NCBI GenBank assembly: GCA_034437075.1
Contig: DAOTVD010000086.1
Location: 1 to 5,546, forward strand
Length of the DNA stretch: 5,546 bases
Reading direction: 5' to 3'
Origin: DAOTVD01 sp034437075
GTDB taxonomy: Bacteria; Chloroflexota; Anaerolineae; Aggregatilineales; J027
Every line of letters begins with the position of its first letter. The first letter of the stretch is position 1. This document shows, piece by piece, positions 1 through 5,546 of this stretch. The notes beneath the pieces were generated by a model. It was not told where the DNA came from. It made no database searches and was given only the letters and a program-made list of their open reading frames with translations. The translations under genes and the position numbers were made by a program.

Positions 1-981
1 CTTGAGGTCTTTGAGGGCCTCGTAGATGTCGCCCAAGTTAGCGTAGCGGATCAGCGCGGCGGCTAGCAGCGCGGTGGCCGAGTCCGACCAGAATTTGTTA
101 TCGCCTTGCACGCCCGGCACGAGTACATCGGCAATCGCGCGCGCGTCCGAAACCGTCGCGATGTCCTCCGCCAGATTGAAGCGCGGCCCGCTCGCGCCGG
201 TAGGATCATGGATCACGACCAAGTGCCCCGTCGCGCGCGCATACTGCATTATGTGGTGTTTGAGTTCGCCTTGCGGGTCGGCCACGATCAACGAATGCCC
301 ATTCGCCATGTTATCGGCGATGGCGGGTAGGATCACGCCCTGGGTTTTGCCGGAGCCGGGGCCGCCGAGGGCCAACACTCCGCGCGCGGCGTCTTCGCCG
401 TTGAGACAGAACATACCCTGCCCGGCATCCAGGCGCTGCTTGCTCGCGCCCCAGAACGCGCCGAAAAAGGTCATGCCTTCGGGATCAGGCGTGCGGTAGC
501 GTTTGTATTCGCGGGGGGTGCAAAAATGCGACGAGCCAAGCTCTTCGCGCAAGACGGGCGGATTGCGCATCTGGTCGAGGCGTCCGCGCAGAGGGCCGCC
601 AGGTCGCAGGTTCTGGTGCAGCGCCAGATTCGCCAGAAAGAGCGCGGCCCAATGGCCGAAGGCGAACATCAGCAAGGGCGAGGTGTTCACCCAGGCGGGC
701 GGCTCGCCGATGACGACCATTAACGCGCCGGAGAGTTCCGGCCCGCGTCCGCGCGTGATGGCGAACTCACTCGCTATGCCGATATAGGCCATCGAGAGCA
801 AGAACGACACCATAAGATGTAGGACGATGCGCGGAACGAGGTCGCCCCCTTCGCCATCCTCCCGGCGGCGGATGTCCGCGCCCAGCAAGGCCGCGCCGCT
901 CAAAATACAGACAGGCATCAGGCACAGCGCCCCACCGATGATGATGGGACTGATGGCCAGTGAAAAGAGGTCGTAATACAT
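1..981 (-). CDS. VirD4/TraG-type type IV coupling protein, N-terminal part (C-terminus beyond the left edge)
   Basis: Reading the reverse complement from ATG at 981-979 gives 327 codons without a stop to the window edge. The N-terminus has three hydrophobic stretches (about residues 4-34, 52-73 and 101-122). A basic RRR at 38-40 after the first suggests the N-terminus lies outside and the main domain inside. The ATPase domain follows: Walker A GGPGSGKT at 206-213 (Lys212), then the family signature VADPQGEL at 233-240 (VirD4/TraG proteins typically have DPKGE), and NKFWSDSATALL at 295-306, which matches the conserved FW..(A/S)...L region of coupling proteins. Family members are inner-membrane ATPases that link the relaxase-DNA complex to a type IV secretion channel. 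The Walker B motif should lie beyond the edge. The start overlaps the relaxase stop (TGATG), indicating translational coupling. The family call is firm; which subfamily, and whether the gene is intact, cannot be seen. Confidence 0.92.
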   Translation of the reverse strand, partial: MYYDLFSLAISPIIIGGALCLMPVCILSGAALLGADIRRREDGEGGDLVPRIVLHLMVSFLLSMAYIGIASEFAITRGRGPELSGALMVVIGEPPAWVNTSPLLMFAFGHWAALFLANLALHQNLRPGGPLRGRLDQMRNPPVLREELGSSHFCTPREYKRYRTPDPEGMTFFGAFWGASKQRLDAGQGMFCLNGEDAARGVLALGGPGSGKTQGVILPAIADNMANGHSLIVADPQGELKHHIMQYARATGHLVVIHDPTGASGPRFNLAEDIATVSDARAIADVLVPGVQGDNKFWSDSATALLAAALIRYANLGDIYEALKDLK

Positions 982-1787
982 CAGTCACCGCCAAACCAGG
1001 CATCCAGGTCGGGTTCTTGCATTTCGATTTCCGCCAGCCAATTCTCAAAATCGCCCGGTGAGCTGATGCCTTCGGGAATGCGCTGGGAGTCGTAGCCGGT
1101 GGCGTGGAGGCGTTCGGCCAACTCGGCCAGGTTATCCGGCAGGTGTTCGACCTCGTGCGCTTTGAAGAACTTCTTGAGCGCCTCCTCGCGCTGGATGGCC
1201 GCCCAGGCGACCCGCCATTCGCGGCCCAGGTGACGATCCATATGCAACTCGAAGGTGTCCTCGACCAGTGTGTTGAAGTCGCGCAAATCCGAAGGTCGAT
1301 TGTCGAAGCGCTCGCGCCCGGCAACCGTTTCCAGCGTGCCCGGCAAAATCGCGTGCGAATGGAGCTGTTGCAAGCCTTCTTCTGTGGTGGCGCGATCATG
1401 AACCACGTACGCGAAGGGCACATCGACGTAACCGCGCGCTTCCATCCAACCTTCGATGACGTCCTCAGTCAAGTCTTCGATGAAGGAGCGCCGGTCGGGT
1501 TCCGCGATCAGTTCCATCAGGCGCGGCTTCGGACTGAACATGACCGTCCAGGCCAGGCGATCATCGCTGCTCAGGGTCTGGCAGTTCTTGAGGATGTCGC
1601 CGTGGGTGCCGCCCAGCCCGTGATCGATCCAGCGTCGCCCGCCGGATGGCGCCTTCACGTTGCGATCATCTCTGTATGTAAAGTAGCGCAACTTTTCGCG
1701 TAAGGCTTTGGTGCCCGTACCGTAGCCTGTTCGCTGAGGGTGTATCCAGCGTAGATTCGACCAGATCGTGCCGCGTCGTTTCGCCAT
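981..1787 (-). CDS. Small relaxase (VirD2/MOBP-like mobilization nickase)
   Basis: A 268-residue protein. Residues 29-40 (LREKLRYFTYRD) resemble the segment of VirD2 that carries the catalytic tyrosine (EYLSRKG), which points to Tyr35 as the nicking residue, with Tyr38 or Tyr22 as alternatives. A predicted strand TVMFSP (81-86) matches the (S/F)P strand of MOBP/MOBV relaxases. The metal-binding motif III is represented by His130-Asp131 and the pair His143-Ser-His145 (QLHSHAILPG). Relaxases of this class cut oriT and stay covalently bound to the 5' end. Here the HxH pair lies 13 residues after the first His, longer than the usual HxDxxHPHxH, so the protein is divergent. There is no room for the helicase or primase extension that larger relaxases carry; the acidic C-terminus may contact partner proteins. 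An AGAGGG ribosome binding site (1795-1800) lies 7 nt before the ATG, inside the end of the upstream gene. Flanking RHH and coupling-protein genes support the call. The exact MOB class is uncertain. Confidence 0.8.
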   Translation of the reverse strand: MAKRRGTIWSNLRWIHPQRTGYGTGTKALREKLRYFTYRDDRNVKAPSGGRRWIDHGLGGTHGDILKNCQTLSSDDRLAWTVMFSPKPRLMELIAEPDRRSFIEDLTEDVIEGWMEARGYVDVPFAYVVHDRATTEEGLQQLHSHAILPGTLETVAGRERFDNRPSDLRDFNTLVEDTFELHMDRHLGREWRVAWAAIQREEALKKFFKAHEVEHLPDNLAELAERLHATGYDSQRIPEGISSPGDFENWLAEIEMQEPDLDAWFGGD

Positions 1788-1790
1788 GCG

Positions 1791-2237
1791 CTAGCCCTCT
1801 GGCTGGATCGAGTCGTCTTTGCGGACTGCGGTCGCGGCATCGACCAGGCGCTTGGAGAGCAGCTTGCTGTCCACGATGGAGCTTTCAATCATCTTCAACG
1901 GATCGATGTCCCGGCCATCGCGCGACTTGATGAGGTAGGCGAACAAGCGCGCGACGAGCAGCAATAGCGCATGCAGCGTAAAGAGCATCGTCTGTTCGTG
2001 TTGACTCAGGCTGCGTTGCAGCGACTTGCCGAAGTGCTTGCGGCTGCCGATCAGGTCTTCCTGGCCATCGAGATAGTGGCGCAGCGCTTCGCGCACGGCA
2101 TCGCTAATCGTGAACTTCGGATCGCGGCGATTGGTCACGACCTGCTTGAGGCGGTCGTGCATGGCGCGCGTCATGCTGATGGACATCCGCTGGGTGTAGC
2201 GGTAGTCGTCGTACTTGAGGTTGAAATCGTCGGGCAT
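1791..2237 (-). CDS. Ribbon-helix-helix protein, probable relaxosome accessory factor (MobC-like) with hydrophobic C-terminal helix
   Basis: A 148-residue protein. Residues 16-56 have the ribbon-helix-helix pattern of CopG/MobC-like DNA-binding proteins: a short strand QRMSISMT, a first helix from about 23 to 36, then the turn and second helix FTISDAVREALRHYL (42-56). These proteins bind DNA as dimers, with the strand in the major groove. Residues 84-103 form a strongly hydrophobic stretch (MLFTLHALLLLVARLFAYLI), unusual for a simple repressor and possibly a membrane or oligomer helix; the C-terminus is charged. The start at 2237 was chosen because GGAGG (2247-2243) sits 5 nt upstream. An in-frame ATG at 2249 would add four residues but has no ribosome binding site and would contain this one. 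It is first in a tight operon with the relaxase and coupling protein, so a role at oriT and/or as autoregulator is inferred. A plain CopG-type repressor is the alternative. Confidence 0.72.
   Translation of the reverse strand: MPDDFNLKYDDYRYTQRMSISMTRAMHDRLKQVVTNRRDPKFTISDAVREALRHYLDGQEDLIGSRKHFGKSLQRSLSQHEQTMLFTLHALLLLVARLFAYLIKSRDGRDIDPLKMIESSIVDSKLLSKRLVDAATAVRKDDSIQPEG
1795..1800 (-). promoter_or_regulatory. Shine-Dalgarno site of the relaxase gene, within the end of the RHH gene
   Basis: AGAGGG on the minus strand, 7 nt before the relaxase ATG (1787-1785) and directly before the TAG stop of the RHH gene. A ribosome ending the RHH gene would stop 3 nt from the next start, which supports coupled translation. 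Confidence 0.6.
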
Positions 2238-2240
2238 CGG

Positions 2241-2247
2241 CCCCTCC
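2241..2247 (-). promoter_or_regulatory. Shine-Dalgarno site of the RHH gene
   Basis: On the minus strand GGAGGGG lies just before ATG 2237, with 5 nt between the GGAGG core and the start codon. It decides for 2237 over the upstream ATG at 2249, whose own codons form part of this site. Confidence 0.7.
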
Positions 2248-2268
2248 ATCGCGAATAATGATGAAGGG

Positions 2269-2274
2269 GTTATA
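2269..2274 (-). promoter_or_regulatory. Possible -10 element of the mobilization operon
   Basis: On the minus strand TATAAC (2274-2269; five of six match TATAAT) lies about 32 nt upstream of the RHH start at 2237. No good -35 hexamer is found 16-18 nt further upstream. If real, the promoter is weak or activator-dependent, and it overlaps the edge of the first inverted repeat, a suitable arrangement for autoregulation by the RHH protein. Confidence 0.25.
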
Positions 2275-2313
2275 CATCAGGCTGGTGATGGAGCGTGTTC
2301 GGAATTCTGACAC
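2275..2313. repeat. Two adjacent imperfect inverted repeats; candidate operator or oriT
   Basis: First repeat: CATCA (2275-2279) and TGATG (2286-2290) around a 6-nt spacer. Second repeat: 2295-2313, centred on GAATTC (2302-2307), with GTG and CAC as outer arms, one bulged T and one G-T pair, giving about nine pairings. They lie directly upstream of the RHH-relaxase-coupling protein operon, where MobC-like proteins usually bind and where oriT often sits. I did not find an IncP-type nic consensus (ATCCTG). Short imperfect repeats arise by chance, so the role is inferred from position. Confidence 0.35.
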
Positions 2314-2335
2314 ACTCAGCAACATTGAGATTGAT

Positions 2336-2364
2336 TTGAGCTTGCTTCATTTGTGACGTATAAT
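2336..2364 (+). promoter_or_regulatory. Sigma70-type promoter for hsdR
   Basis: A -35 hexamer TTGAGC (2336-2341; TTGA matches the consensus), a 17-nt spacer, and a perfect -10 hexamer TATAAT (2359-2364). Transcription would begin near 2371. That excludes the GTG at 2353 as the start codon and leaves ATG 2380 (leader of about 9 nt) or ATG 2398 (about 27 nt). The promoter lies 20-60 bases from the inverted repeats at 2275-2313, close enough for a protein bound there to influence it. Confidence 0.65.
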
Positions 2365-2397
2365 CAATTTACTGTCGGTATGAGTAGTACAAGTCCC

Positions 2398-4779
2398 ATG
2401 TCTGAGATTGACTATAATGAGGCAGATACCTGCCGGATATTCATCACGCCCAAACTTCGTGAAGCAGGGTGGGAACAACCACCGCATGCTATCCGCGAAC
2501 AAGTAACCTTTACTGACGGGCGTATTGTGGTGAAAGGGCGCAGAGCACGCCGCCAAGTCTCAAGAAAGGCGGACTACATCTTGCGGTATCAACCGGACTT
2601 TCCCATCGCAGTGGTTGAGGCAAAAGAATACAAAGCACAAGCTTCCAAGGGACTACAGCAAGCCATGAACTATGCGAGGATGCTGAGCCTATCTTTTGCC
2701 TATGCCACAAATGGTCAAGAGATTGTTGAATACGATTTCACCACTGGACAGCAAAGAACCCTGGAACACTTCCCGACCCCTGATGAATTATGGGAACGAT
2801 ACGCAGAATACCAAGCCCTTAGTCAAGAAGATGAAGCCTACGTCCTTGAAAACTCACGTTATGAAGGTAATCGCCGACCACGATACTATCAAGAGATAGC
2901 CATCAATCGCACCATCGAGACAATCGCGCGAGGCAATCAGCGCATTTTGCTGACGATGGCTACCGGCACGGGCAAAACCTTCACGGCATTCCAGATTTGT
3001 TGGAAGCTGCATCAGTCTCGCTGGAACCGAACTGGCGAACATCGCAAACCACGAATCCTGTATCTGGCAGATCGCAATATTCTGGTTGATGATCCATTGG
3101 CCAAAGATTTTGCGGTATTCGGCGATGCACGTTATAAGATCGAGCGAGGCCAGGTCGTCAAAAGCCGCGAGATCTACTTCGCCATTTACCAAGCCATTGC
3201 ACATGATGAAAGTCGCCCCGGACTTTATCGTGAATTCGCCCCAGATTTCTTTGATCTCATCATCGTAGACGAATGTCACCGAGGTAGCGCACGTGAAGAT
3301 AGCAATTGGCGTGAAATCCTAGACTACTTCCAACCAGCCTATCAACTCGGCCTGACTGCCACCCCTCGCCGCGATGACAATGTCGATACCTATGAGTATT
3401 TCGGCAATCCTATCTTTCAATATAGTCTCCGTGAAGGTATTGAAGATGGGTTTCTTGCACCCTATACCGTTCATCGGATCGTTACCAATATTGATGCCCA
3501 GGGCTGGCAACCAGCACCCAATCAGCAAGACCGTTACGGTCGTCCGATTCCAGCACAGCAATACACGACGCCCGAATTCGAACGTGATGTGGTACTTCGT
3601 GAACGAACACAAGCCATTGCCCGGAATATCAGGGACTTCATGCGCCAAACCGGGCGATTCAAGAAAACGATCATCTTCTGCGTTGATCAAGAACATGCAC
3701 TCATGATGCGCGATGCGCTCATCAATCTGAATGCTGACCTGATGCGTCAATACCCCGACTATGTGTGCCGCATTACATCGGACGAAGGCAACGAAGGACG
3801 CGCACTGCTCTCAGATTTCCAAGACCCGGAGCAAGCGACGCCGGTTATTGTGACCACATCACAGCTTCTGACCACAGGCGTAGACATCCCCACTTGCGAG
3901 AATATTGTCCTGGCGCGCGTCGTGAACTCCATGACTGACTTCAAGCAGATCATTGGACGCGGTACGCGCGTGCGCGATGATTACAACAAACTGTACTTCA
4001 ACATCCTTGACTACACGGGCAGCGCAACTCAGCAATTCCGCGACGAAGACTTCGATGGGTATCCGGCGACGATTCATGAAATTACGATGGATGAGTCCGG
4101 CGAGACAATCCAACAGAACATTGAAGAAGATGCCGACCCCACCGCCCCAGACATCGATGCCGACGACGAGGCGCCGCTCGTCCCAGACATCAGTGACCGC
4201 ACATTCGACCGGCGAAAATACTATGTTGATGATGGAGAAGTCGAGATTGTAGCGCATATGGTGTACCAACTCGATGAAGACGGTAACCAGGTCATCGAGC
4301 GCTACACCGACTACACGGCCCGGCAAGTGCGCACGCTGTACACCTCATCGGCACAGATGCGTCGCGAATGGGCCGACCCTGAAACGCGCAAGTTGTTGAT
4401 TGAACGCCTTGCCGAATCGCATATCGATTTCGAGCATCTGGCACAAGTGACCGACCACACCGACGCCGATCCGTTCGATCTGCTATGCCATGTCGCATTC
4501 AATGCGCCGATCCGCACCCGACGCGAGCGCGCTAGCCGTGTATACGACGAAGAGCGGGAGTTCTTCGCGCAGTACGAAGCCCCAGCACGAGAATTGCTGG
4601 AGAAGCTGCTCGAAAAATATGCGGCACATGGTGTTACCGAGTTCGAAATTCCCGACGTGCTGAAAGTGCCACCATTTTCTGAATACGGCAATGTTGGGGA
4701 GATCATCGGCCTATTTGGTGATGCACAGCGCTTGCGCGAAGCAGTGCAGAAGTTGCAAACTCTGTTGTATGCGGCTTAA
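2398..4779 (+). CDS. hsdR: Type I restriction enzyme R subunit, EcoEI-like (HsdR)
   Basis: A 793-residue protein that looks complete. Order of domains: N-terminal HSDR nuclease with Asp59 and the Glu74-Ala-Lys76 of a PD-(D/E)xK site; superfamily 2 helicase/translocase with Walker A ATGTGKT (188-194), DECH box (291-294), TATP (320-323), motif V TTGVDIP (492-498) and motif VI QIIGRGTR (517-524); an acidic linker (about 563-597); and a C-terminal part (about 605-793) that fits the EcoEI_R_C domain. In the family this subunit pumps DNA by ATP hydrolysis and cuts it, after joining HsdM and HsdS, which give specificity and methylation; neither is visible here. The start at 2398 gives the family-like beginning (MSE..YNEADT); in-frame ATG 2380 is an alternative, and GTG 2353 overlaps the promoter. 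Neither ATG has a clear ribosome binding site. GC is uneven: 25 of 60 bases in line 2701-2760 against 40 of 60 in line 4501-4560. Transcribed away from the mobilization operon. Confidence 0.93.
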   Translation: MSEIDYNEADTCRIFITPKLREAGWEQPPHAIREQVTFTDGRIVVKGRRARRQVSRKADYILRYQPDFPIAVVEAKEYKAQASKGLQQAMNYARMLSLSFAYATNGQEIVEYDFTTGQQRTLEHFPTPDELWERYAEYQALSQEDEAYVLENSRYEGNRRPRYYQEIAINRTIETIARGNQRILLTMATGTGKTFTAFQICWKLHQSRWNRTGEHRKPRILYLADRNILVDDPLAKDFAVFGDARYKIERGQVVKSREIYFAIYQAIAHDESRPGLYREFAPDFFDLIIVDECHRGSAREDSNWREILDYFQPAYQLGLTATPRRDDNVDTYEYFGNPIFQYSLREGIEDGFLAPYTVHRIVTNIDAQGWQPAPNQQDRYGRPIPAQQYTTPEFERDVVLRERTQAIARNIRDFMRQTGRFKKTIIFCVDQEHALMMRDALINLNADLMRQYPDYVCRITSDEGNEGRALLSDFQDPEQATPVIVTTSQLLTTGVDIPTCENIVLARVVNSMTDFKQIIGRGTRVRDDYNKLYFNILDYTGSATQQFRDEDFDGYPATIHEITMDESGETIQQNIEEDADPTAPDIDADDEAPLVPDISDRTFDRRKYYVDDGEVEIVAHMVYQLDEDGNQVIERYTDYTARQVRTLYTSSAQMRREWADPETRKLLIERLAESHIDFEHLAQVTDHTDADPFDLLCHVAFNAPIRTRRERASRVYDEEREFFAQYEAPARELLEKLLEKYAAHGVTEFEIPDVLKVPPFSEYGNVGEIIGLFGDAQRLREAVQKLQTLLYAA

Positions 4780-4781
4780 CC

Positions 4782-5546
4782 ATGAGTATCTATGACAAAC
4801 GTTTAACTCCGGCATATCGATCCGAACCAGTAAACCCCAAGCATGCAGAGAATAAGCATATTTTGGCGTGGTGGACACCAGAACACGATCAAGTTATTCG
4901 AGACACAGTCAAAGCATTCAGATGGTACTGGTCTTTAGAAATAACGGATAGATTGGTTGCTATAACGCCAGACGACATTCTAGAAGTGTGGCGTAGAAAA
5001 GACCGAAATTGCCGCAAATATGCCTGGTACAATGTGTTGAAGACTTTCGCCGAAGCACGCGCCAAAACGATGCGGCTGACAAAAGGTATAGGAAAACCTC
5101 AGCGCAAGTCCTGTCCTTTGTGCGGACAAGAGTTCATTGAAACATCGTTACCATATCCACTTATCCAGCGCGTAGGGATTGACCAGATTGACTTCTGTTC
5201 ACCATGCTTGCGAGATACTGTGCTGCAAGGCACTGGTTCCGATGATTTATCCAGAGACGCGATAATCGACTACCTGAGACACTTGACCGGGATCATTCAG
5301 CGAGTTCCATCTCAAAACTTCGGTGAAGGAATGGCAGACCTAAAGGGTTTGAGCACGGAAGAACGGCTAGCCCTGCTTAGCGTATTACGCAATAAACCCA
5401 CGGTGAGTTGTGTCAAAATGCACTTTGGAACGTGGTTTGAAGCACTCATAGCCGCCGATATCATAACAGATGGAAGCCAACATATGGCACGCGGCATCAG
5501 AACAGTTGCCCGAGACGGCCATGTTTGCCTCTCGCTTGGTGAGAAG
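4782..5546 (+). CDS. Unrecognised protein with CxxC/CxxC site and HNH-repeat-like segment (runs off the right edge)
   Basis: An ATG 2 nt after the hsdR stop opens a frame of 255 codons to the window edge; reinitiation after hsdR is likely, as no ribosome binding site is seen. Residues 28-100 are rich in Trp and Lys/Arg and look helical (begins ILAWWTPEHDQVIRDTV, faintly like a Myb/SANT helix). Cys111-x-x-Cys114 and Cys139-x-x-Cys142 form a probable zinc knuckle (SCPLCGQEF, DFCSPCLRD). Residues 158-230 follow the pattern of DNA-binding repeats found with HNH homing endonucleases: a helix (AIIDYLRHLTGIIQRVPS), then TVSCVKMHFGTWFEALIAADI, close to the FGSWn.AL..AG signature. The visible part ends in GHVCLSLGEK, possibly leading into a further domain. 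DNA binding is inferred; nuclease activity is a guess because no catalytic motif is in view. GC is low (27 of 60 bases in line 4861-4920). Co-transcription with hsdR suggests a role in defence or its control. Confidence 0.7.
   Translation, partial: MSIYDKRLTPAYRSEPVNPKHAENKHILAWWTPEHDQVIRDTVKAFRWYWSLEITDRLVAITPDDILEVWRRKDRNCRKYAWYNVLKTFAEARAKTMRLTKGIGKPQRKSCPLCGQEFIETSLPYPLIQRVGIDQIDFCSPCLRDTVLQGTGSDDLSRDAIIDYLRHLTGIIQRVPSQNFGEGMADLKGLSTEERLALLSVLRNKPTVSCVKMHFGTWFEALIAADIITDGSQHMARGIRTVARDGHVCLSLGEK

Noticed and set aside
74..787. Several plus-strand open frames (74-499, 106-330, 503-787, 526-723)
   Set aside because: All lie opposite the coupling-protein gene, whose Walker A and other family motifs are clear. 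Their translations show no family features.
767..1423. A 218-codon minus-strand frame overlapping the relaxase and coupling-protein genes
   Set aside because: It is in another frame of the same strand, crosses the junction of two well-supported genes, and is rich in Arg/Pro/Ser as expected of a shifted frame.
1104..1703. A 199-codon open frame on the plus strand
   Set aside because: It is antisense to the relaxase gene, which has recognisable motifs, matching neighbours and a ribosome binding site. GC-rich coding DNA often leaves such an opposite frame open.
2295..2313. The inverted repeat as a transcription terminator
   Set aside because: The stem is imperfect and AT-containing, no T-tract follows on either strand, and no gene ends here because both flanking genes point away.
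2353..2397. GTG at 2353 as the hsdR start
   Set aside because: It lies upstream of and overlaps the near-perfect promoter, and would add residues not expected in the family.
2854..4706. Minus-strand frames inside hsdR (2854-3279, 3319-3750, 3859-4326, 4311-4706)
   Set aside because: They are antisense to a complete HsdR with all helicase motifs and show no domain of their own.
5312..5497. A 61-codon minus-strand frame
   Set aside because: It is antisense to the unknown plus-strand gene, and that plus-strand frame is longer and carries zinc-site and repeat patterns.
1..5546. tRNA, rRNA, CRISPR array, insertion-sequence ends or attachment sites
   Set aside because: No regularly spaced repeats, tRNA-like arms or transposase/integrase motifs were seen in the read-through of either strand.

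Overview
The window is a piece of a bacterial mobile or accessory region with two divergent gene blocks that meet at a short control region around 2240-2400. The organism cannot be named from sequence alone. The left block is GC-rich (41 of 60 bases in the sample line 361-420), and the combination of a high-GC transfer module with a type I restriction gene would suit several environmental phyla; Chloroflexota is a guess, not a result. No rRNA, tRNA, CRISPR array, transposase or integrase is visible.

Left block, minus strand, 2237 down to 1: a compact conjugation/mobilization operon in the order RHH DNA-binding protein (1791-2237), small relaxase (981-1787), VirD4/TraG-type coupling ATPase (1-981, running off the left edge). 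The genes are 3 nt apart and then overlap by TGATG, so they are almost certainly co-transcribed and translationally coupled. The expected division of labour is that the RHH protein binds the transfer origin, the relaxase nicks it through a tyrosine, and the membrane ATPase delivers the relaxase-DNA complex to a secretion channel encoded elsewhere.

Centre, 2238-2397: a divergent intergenic region of about 160 bases with a near-consensus sigma70-type promoter pointing right and two imperfect inverted repeats. The repeats are candidate operator or oriT elements.

Right block, plus strand, from about 2398: an EcoEI-like type I restriction subunit (HsdR, 793 aa, all nuclease and helicase motifs present), followed after 2 nt by an unrecognised gene (4782 to the right edge, 255 codons visible). 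This last protein has a CxxC/CxxC putative zinc site and a segment resembling the DNA-binding repeats of HNH homing endonucleases. HsdM and HsdS are not in the window. HsdR normally needs both, so they are either beyond the right edge or missing. The unknown gene is the most likely place for something undescribed: a putative DNA-binding, possibly nuclease, protein in the same transcription unit as a type I restriction subunit, next to a transfer module.
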